Part shown: one piece after another, positions 58,458-64,000 of the stretch | How positions within the stretch are numbered: position 1 is the first letter of the stretch | Layout: the number at the start of each line of letters is the position of its first letter | Source: Limnanthes douglasii subsp. nivea | Lineage: Eukaryota; Streptophyta; Magnoliopsida; Brassicales; Limnanthaceae | Direction: 5' to 3' | DNA: 64,000 nucleotides | NCBI GenBank assembly: GCA_036936605.1 | Contig: JAUPFV010000005.1 | Span: 48,690,742-48,754,741 of the forward strand | The notes under the pieces: generated by a model | Database searches by the model: none | Seen by the model: the letters and a program-made list of their open reading frames with translations, nothing else | Told to the model about the DNA's origin: nothing | Program-made: the position numbers and the translations under genes

Positions 58458-58568
58458 AATACATGTTGAGGATGTGTTTTGTGTAAATTATAGGTAATAA
58501 TGACATAATCGATTTTTAAATAAAAAACTACCTTTTTTTATATCTTATTATGGACTAGAAAATTATTT
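57740..58568 (+). repeat. Dispersed repeat, copy D
   Basis: The least interrupted copy, with blocks in the same order as copies A, B and E and no foreign insertion. It includes GGCAGGTCTCTGTACTCTTTAATG, the equivalent of the retrogene target at 9716. A TTA microsatellite has expanded at 58395-58455. The copy ends at TTATTTGTCTT, the point where copies A and E also lose similarity. Confidence 0.65.
58395..58455. repeat. (TTA)n microsatellite
   Basis: About 19 TTA triplets. The matching place in copy E (19995) has only TTTATTATTAAA. Confidence 0.95.
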
Positions 58569-58570
58569 GT

Positions 58571-58662
58571 CTTCTTTTTCATTTCTTTTGAGTTTTGATA
58601 GTTCTAGGGTTTTTGTTCTTACCTAAGTCGGTTTTGATAGTAATCACTAGGGTTCACATATA
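58571..58662 (+). other. Copy of P450 intron 1 start
   Basis: 92 bases beginning CTTCTTTTTCATTTCTTTTG and ending CACTAGGGTTCACATATA. They match 28319-28410, the first part of intron 1 of the CYP714 gene, at about 90 %. The match starts six bases inside the intron and directly follows the end of dispersed-repeat copy D. It could be a captured gene piece, or a shared small repeat sitting in the P450 intron. Confidence 0.75.
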
Positions 58663-58867
58663 AACCTTTCAACTCTCGTATCGGTACTTCTAAAATCATA
58701 AAAAACGGCTAGTTTTTCTAGAGAGAGAAACTCTCTAGAAACCTCACCAAATCCTTTCGACTTTTACACAAATCTCCAGCCTGATCCCCATTGTTAATCT
58801 GTTTCTCTCCCCACTACAAGCTTCTTGGCTTGCAGATGGGGAAGACAACAAATTTCTCTACCTAATA

Positions 58868-61800
58868 ATGGATTCGGGATCTCAAAAAACCCATCCCTCT
58901 CATCTTCAAGCTCCATTAATGGAGTTTTCAAGCTCTCTTATGAGAACTCAGACAGCCAAGATAAGGCATCCCTCCCAAAGCTTTATCGTAGACAAGCGAG
59001 AATTAAATGCCATGCTCCATTATAGAGCATTAAAGTCTCCAGGCAACTCTTCGCTTCTCCACACAGACGCAATGAATGCAAGTCTGTTTTGCATGCTCTG
59101 CTCCCCCCCCGAAATTACTGCTAGCAGCGCCGGCTACGGCGGCAGCCCCGAGGCACCCCCCATGGCGCTCTACACCCCACCTCGATCAAAACCCTTACCC
59201 CCTGACCTCACCCCTAATTCCTTTTGCAGCCCTACACTTACTCCTCTCTCAGCCAATCATTTTAACAGAACTTGCAGAGCCGCATTAATGGCGCCTGCCT
59301 CTCTCCTCTCTTCTCTCTCATCATTAATGGCAAATCAAACCGTGCAAGAAACCCTATACCATCTCTCAACTACCTCCTCAACCCTTTCATCTCCCACTTG
59401 CTCCCCTCAATCCTTTAAAACCAGACCCCTCGACATCACCCACTCACTCCACTACTCCAAGAATCGAAAACCGCTCTCTCCTCAATCTAGTAGAAAACTT
59501 CTCTCCTGGCAGTTCCATCGCTTTCAACCAAACCTCTCTCCTTCGTCATATCTCCCTCCCCTCCTTCATCTCACAAACTCCACCTCCTCCATATCTCTCA
59601 GCCAAAAAATTCTAGAACCCACCCTCCATTATCCTCTCTCCTTTTGCTCACCAGTTTTACCAAACAAATACTCTCCTTTTTCTAATCTCTCAAACCAGAA
59701 CCTCGAAACAGAAATAAACCCTACCCTCTCCCTCACTCACCAACTCCTTACCCTGACCTCTATATCCCCATCCCTCTGTTCCCGCTTTGGTGAAATTTTT
59801 CACCCTTCGTTTTCCCCAGTTCTCTCTACCGAAAAACCAACCATGGTGGAAACCAGGAGAAGCTCCTCCTCCAGGCGGCCAAACCGGAAAATCACCCCCA
59901 GATTCAATGAGAAAGCAGCGCCTCCACCACCAGCCACTTCCTCGAGACCGTCCAGCCCAAGCACTTCGCTGTCTTTAGAAACCAGGTCTACGTCTCCCTC
60001 CTCCTCCTCCCCGTCAAAGTCCTCCGGCATGCATGGATTGCCGCTTTCCGTCCACGGTTCGCCTCCACCACTTTCTCCTAACCGCAAACCGCCATCCAAG
60101 CCGACTAGTGATTCAGAGATGAGGGAGAGGGAAGTTTCCCCGCTGTCCCTCTCACCCCCCGGAACCAAAGTCATCGCCGTGGAGAGCTCGGAGGAAGAAG
60201 ATCCTTCTGAAATCGGCCCCTCCCCTCCTCCGACCAGAGACCAACGGTTGAAAGCCATCTTTGAAAGCAACGACCGCCTCCTTAAAGCCATAACAACCTT
60301 AGAAGACTCGCCTCACCCCTCTTTAATCTCTCCCGATTCCCTTACCAAGCCCAACCGTCACGGTAGCGAAACTGCCCAAATCCCCGGTATGCTCCGGTCA
60401 TCCACCTCAGCCCTCTCGAACCCACCTCCCACCACTACCGAAACCTCTCCGACTCAGAAATCTCCTCCTTCCAGTATGTCGGCTTCATCCTCTCTACCAA
60501 ACCCTAACTCACTGGCCTCGTGCATGCATGCCAAAATCCCAACAACCAACTCATTCCCTCCCTAGCCAGCTTCCTAACCCTAGCCCTCCCTCCATCCTTG
60601 GTCGAAACCACGTCTGTGACAAACCGCTACCTATTCAACAATGCTCTACCCACTACACGTCACCCGTTTACCGCTCCCCCCCCCCCCCCCGCAAACCAGT
60701 GTCATATCAACTGTCGTCCTCACGCTCCAACATGCATCCCATGCCAACAAACCTCCTCCCCCCAGCAACCAAAACCAAACCTCCACAATAGTTCACACTG
60801 CTGCCCACCCCTCTGCTCAAACTCCTAGACTAAACCCTATCCCGAGCCCACCCTCCTTCCCTGAATCGTACCCTGGCCGAAACAGCAAAGGCCACGCTTT
60901 CTCAACACCCTCTAAAGCTCACCGCCCCCTTGGTATCCGACCCGACCTATCAGGCCCCTGGAAACCTAACAGTGCCTTCCGACACGTCCGAGGAAACACC
61001 AGCACCATTTCCCCTCTCCCCGCCGCTGAATCAGCCTCCATGGTAAAAATCCACCACCCAGGAGCAACTTCCAAGTCATGGGCTCATATAGTCGCCCAAA
61101 CGGACCCTCGTTCCCCAATGAAGATTCAGAAAATCGAAGATATCCAAGTAGACAACGGCACCTTGATATTCCCTGATGATGCATTAACAGGCGGCAAAGA
61201 AGACTGGGCAAGATGTCCCTCGGGCTATTTCCTCTCAAAGAAAAGAGTCGTTTCCCATGTCCAAACCCTGGCAAGCCAAGTATGGAGTACCTATGGTCTC
61301 CAGAAATGCAAACCGACACCTTCCGGCCACTATTTCTTCAAGTTCTCTACTGCCGACAACGCTACGGAAGTCCTAGAAAAGGCTCCCTGGTTTTTCAACA
61401 GCCACCCGGTTTTTCTAAAGTGATGGAAACCGATGGAAACCTTGACCAGAGAGGCTTTAAAATCCATCCCTCTCTGGGTCAAATTCCACGTAATTCCCCA
61501 TGAGCTATGGTCGGAGAAAGGGTTAGGCATTTTGGGAAGCTATCTGGGTACCCCAATCTACGTTGACAGCCAGACAGCAGACAGAACAAGACTAAACTAT
61601 GCCCGGATATGCATCATAATGCATGCGACATCAAGATTCCCCTCCACCATCACCATTCGCTGCCTCGGCAAAGACCATGTCATCCAAGTCGAATTCCAAG
61701 GCCTTCCGACAATCTGCAACAGATGTTACTCCTTTGGACATGCGGCTGCAGCATGTCATCTGACCATAGACCCTCCCCCACTTCACTCATCCCTGCCCAC

Positions 61801-62073
61801 CGACCTGGAAAAGAACCAATGATCAACCCACCTCATATCACTCTATCCGACTCTAGCAACAGCGAAACGCCCACCCCAGACACTCTCAGACAAATGACCG
61901 TCCAGAATAGTTGGACTAAAAGCTTCATCATCGCCAGCAACACCCCTGCACCAGCCCAAATAGGACATGAAGAAGGAGAACCATCCTCGACCGAGATCAC
62001 TTCGCCAAGACAAAAAGCAGCCGGATCGGCGGCTGTTTCAAGTATGTATGGGGAACACCCCAAGATGTATTAA
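58868..62073 (+). pseudogene. LINE ORF1 (nucleic-acid-binding protein)
   Basis: A 565-codon open stretch (58868-60565) rich in Ser and Pro. The likely true start may be ATG 59842 (MVETRRSSSSRRPNRKITPR, context AACCATGG), with the C/T-rich DNA before it as leader. After a stop and a frame-disturbed region with a run of C at 60675, the same frame gives 60641-61423. A single TGA at 61421 separates that from 61433-61822. This last part holds the DUF4283-type domain (GYFLSKKRVVSHVQTLAS, APWFFNSHPVFL, WVKFHVIPHELW) and a CCHC zinc knuckle (CNRCYSFGHAAAAC). A frameshift near 61815 leads to the tail ending 62073. Confidence 0.82.
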
Positions 62074-62106
62074 TTTTACTTTTTTCTTATTATTATCTTG
62101 ACTTGA

Positions 62107-64000
62107 ATGAAAGTTGCATGTTGGAATGTTCGTGGGTTAAACGACCCGGTACGTCAAAAAGACGTAAGGCATTTAGTTTTCTCGAATAGTATAAATATCC
62201 TTTGCCTCCTGGAAACTAAGGTCAAAGCACCAAATGCTGAGACCATTATGCGGACCATGCTTCCTTTTTTGCACTTCCGCACGAACCATGACCACCACCA
62301 TCTAAGGAGAATTTGGATAGCTTGGAACCCAAGTGTTTACAAATTGAACATTTTAGACATAACGACCCAGACCATCCACTGTTCCCTAATATGGACCGCC
62401 AGAAATACTCATTTTTTTCTTACAGCCTGTTATGGTTTTAATGAACACTCGGACCGGCTTCCTCTCTGGAACAATCTAAGGTCCACCGCGCACAGCGTCG
62501 CATCCTCCCCGTGGATTGTCCTCGGGGATTTCAATGCTATTAGAAATCCCCTGGAGAGAACCAGCCAAGACCCAAGATGGAATTGCTCCATAGAAGCTTT
62601 CAATGACTGCTGTAGGGCCTGTAACTTGGATGATCTCCGCTCCTCTGGTTTCCAGTTCTCTTGGTTTAACAAACAAGAGAACAACCCTATCTCCTCTAGA
62701 ATTGATCGGGCATTGATAAACACAGAATGGGACAACTTTTTCCCTAACTCGTTTGCCCACTATGACCTCCCGTTCACCTCTGACCACACCCCGATCATTA
62801 TTCATCTTTCCGCTCCCTACATAATTTCCCCAAGCCCTTTCAAGTATTTCAATATGTGGAAGCTCCAACCATATTTCAAGGACCTGGTCCTCAATAACTG
62901 GAACTCCCCCTCGCATCTGACCCCAATGACGAATCTAGTTTTCAAGCTAGCTAGACTTGTCCCCTCTCTAATATCCCTAATCAAATCCGCTTTTAGTGAT
63001 ATTAGCGACCGTGTTGAGAAGGCTAGAAATGCTCTTGCCCAAGCCCAAGAGAACCTCCTTAGTCACCCCTCGAACCGTACTTTCATCTCTCACGAAAAAA
63101 CGGCTTCCGACTCCTACATTTTCTTCAGTCGAGCTGAGGAATCTTTCCTTAAGCAAAAATCCAGAGAAACCTGGCTTCAGCTTGGAGACAAGAACTCTAA
63201 GTTTTTCCATAATAGCATCCGAGCCCGTAGAGCAAGAAATAAGATTCTCTCTATCTAAAAGGAGGACGACTCCTTAAGCTCTAACCCCCGATCTATTGCC
63301 TCCACCTTCATCAATTTCTTTCGTAATCAGCTAGGATCCCCCAGTTCAAAAAACTACCCTGGTCCAGATCGAATAAAGAATCTCATTAAATCCTCGGTTC
63401 CCCCGAATTTAATCGCGGACATGACTAAACTGATTTCAAATGAAGAAATCAAGCAAGCCCTTTTTTCGATCAACAGTGACAAGGCTCCGGGCCCAGATGG
63501 GTACAGCGCAGATTTTTTCAAAACCTGCTGGACATCAGTAGGCCTTGACGTCTGCGAAGGGGTTAAATCATTCTTCACCAAAGGGAAAATGGATCCCAGC
63601 TGGAACAAAACCCTTATAGCTCTCATCCCCAAAATAGACTCGCCTTCTCACCCTTCTGACTTCAGACCTATAGCCTGCTGCAATGTCATCTACAAAACAA
63701 TCTCTAAGATAATTGCAAATCGGATTAAGCCAGCTCTCCCTTCCCTTATTGACCCCTCCCAATCCGCTTTTGTCCGGGGTAGATCAATAGTGGACAACAT
63801 TCTTCTCTCTCAAAATCTTCTTCATCGGTACCATTCTAACCGTAAAGGACCCAGATGTGCCCTTAAGATTGACCTTAAAAAAGCATTTGACAATGTCAGA
63901 TGGGAACTTGTTCTTGACATCCTGCTTGCCATGAACTTCCCCATTGCCAATGATAAACTGGATCATCCAATGCATTACCACCCCCTCCTATGCAGTTAGC
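62107..64000 (+). pseudogene. LINE ORF2 (endonuclease and reverse transcriptase), partial
   Basis: AP-type endonuclease 62107-62830 with WNVRGLN, LLETK, VLGDFNAI, SSRIDRALIN and SDHTP. Next is the linker to 63258, where one TAA interrupts the frame. Reverse transcriptase starts at 63421 (EEIKQALFSINSDKAPGPDG, FRPIACCNVIYKTISKIIAN, SAFVRGRSIVDNILLSQNLL, LKIDLKKAFDNVRW, which carries the first catalytic Asp). A one-base frame change near 63945 moves the rest into another frame. The window ends before the second catalytic motif. With two breaks it is probably inactive but recent. Confidence 0.88.

Larger units (their letters stand above)
58670..64000 (+). mobile_element. L1-type LINE, younger, truncated by window end
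   Basis: 5' region with a CTAGAGAGAG/CTCTCTAG palindrome near 58717, then ORF1 (58868-62073), a short spacer, and ORF2 from 62107 continuing beyond the window. Both ORFs have only a few isolated breaks, in contrast to the LINE at 51.8 kb. Confidence 0.88.

Noticed and set aside
59800..60291. 163-residue minus-strand frame
   Set aside because: Shadow of LINE ORF1 in C/T-rich DNA; no recognisable domain.

Overview
This is nuclear DNA from a flowering plant, most likely a eudicot: it is AT-rich, its genes have introns, and it is packed with plant transposon types (TRIM, Stowaway, MULE, hAT, tRNA-derived SINE, Tat-lineage Ty3/gypsy, L1-type LINE). The species cannot be named from the sequence. 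The only multi-exon host gene in its own context is a CYP714-family cytochrome P450 (28019-30584, +). It carries a probable 4-bp frameshift at the start of exon 4.

Layout. 1-1800: two blocks of a degenerate GTTGCG-type repeat. About 1.9-11.7 kb: copies of an unnamed dispersed repeat broken up by later insertions, namely a three-LTR TRIM (2495-3813), a terminal-inverted-repeat element with a nested hAT (4890-6547), a Stowaway MITE and an intronless ubiquitin-S27a retrogene with an intact frame (9735-10375). Decayed copies of SF3B4 (4.1 kb) and of a DRM-type DNA methyltransferase (10.8-11.5 kb) lie here too. 11.7-16 kb: a duplicated segment (F1) with a SINE, then a Tat-type remnant holding a solo LTR. 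16.6-17.7 kb: a MULE-like element full of short palindromes. 18.2-23.4 kb: an hAT-like repeat, another dispersed-repeat copy, and inside it a 3.1-kb Pack-MULE carrying intron-containing fragments of SWC4/DMAP1 (duplicated in tandem) and UBC37. 23.4-25.6 kb: an LTR-bounded Tat remnant keeping only its antisense gene. 25.7-26.7 kb: another MULE-like element. 27-27.6 kb: a second SF3B4 pseudogene. 28-30.6 kb: the P450. 31-32.7 kb: F2, the partner of F1. 34-38.7 kb: a dead Tat-type element. 38.8-49.5 kb: a complete but degenerate Tat-type Ty3/gypsy element with LTRs, primer site, polypurine tract and GAGGA target duplication. 51.8-56.3 kb: a decayed LINE with a terminal RNase H, split by a second solo LTR. 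57-58.7 kb: hAT-like repeat, dispersed-repeat copy and a stray piece of P450 intron 1. 58.7-64 kb: a younger LINE running off the window.

The genes do not form a pathway. The window shows layered insertion into intergenic DNA, with repeated copying of host gene pieces both through RNA (ubiquitin-S27a, probably SF3B4 and DRM) and through DNA (Pack-MULE with introns kept). The most unusual items are the antisense gene inside the Tat element, which appears to have its own TATA box and a 69-bp intron that joins two reading frames, and the ubiquitin-S27a retrogene, whose 19-bp target duplication and interrupted host repeat give direct proof of its origin.
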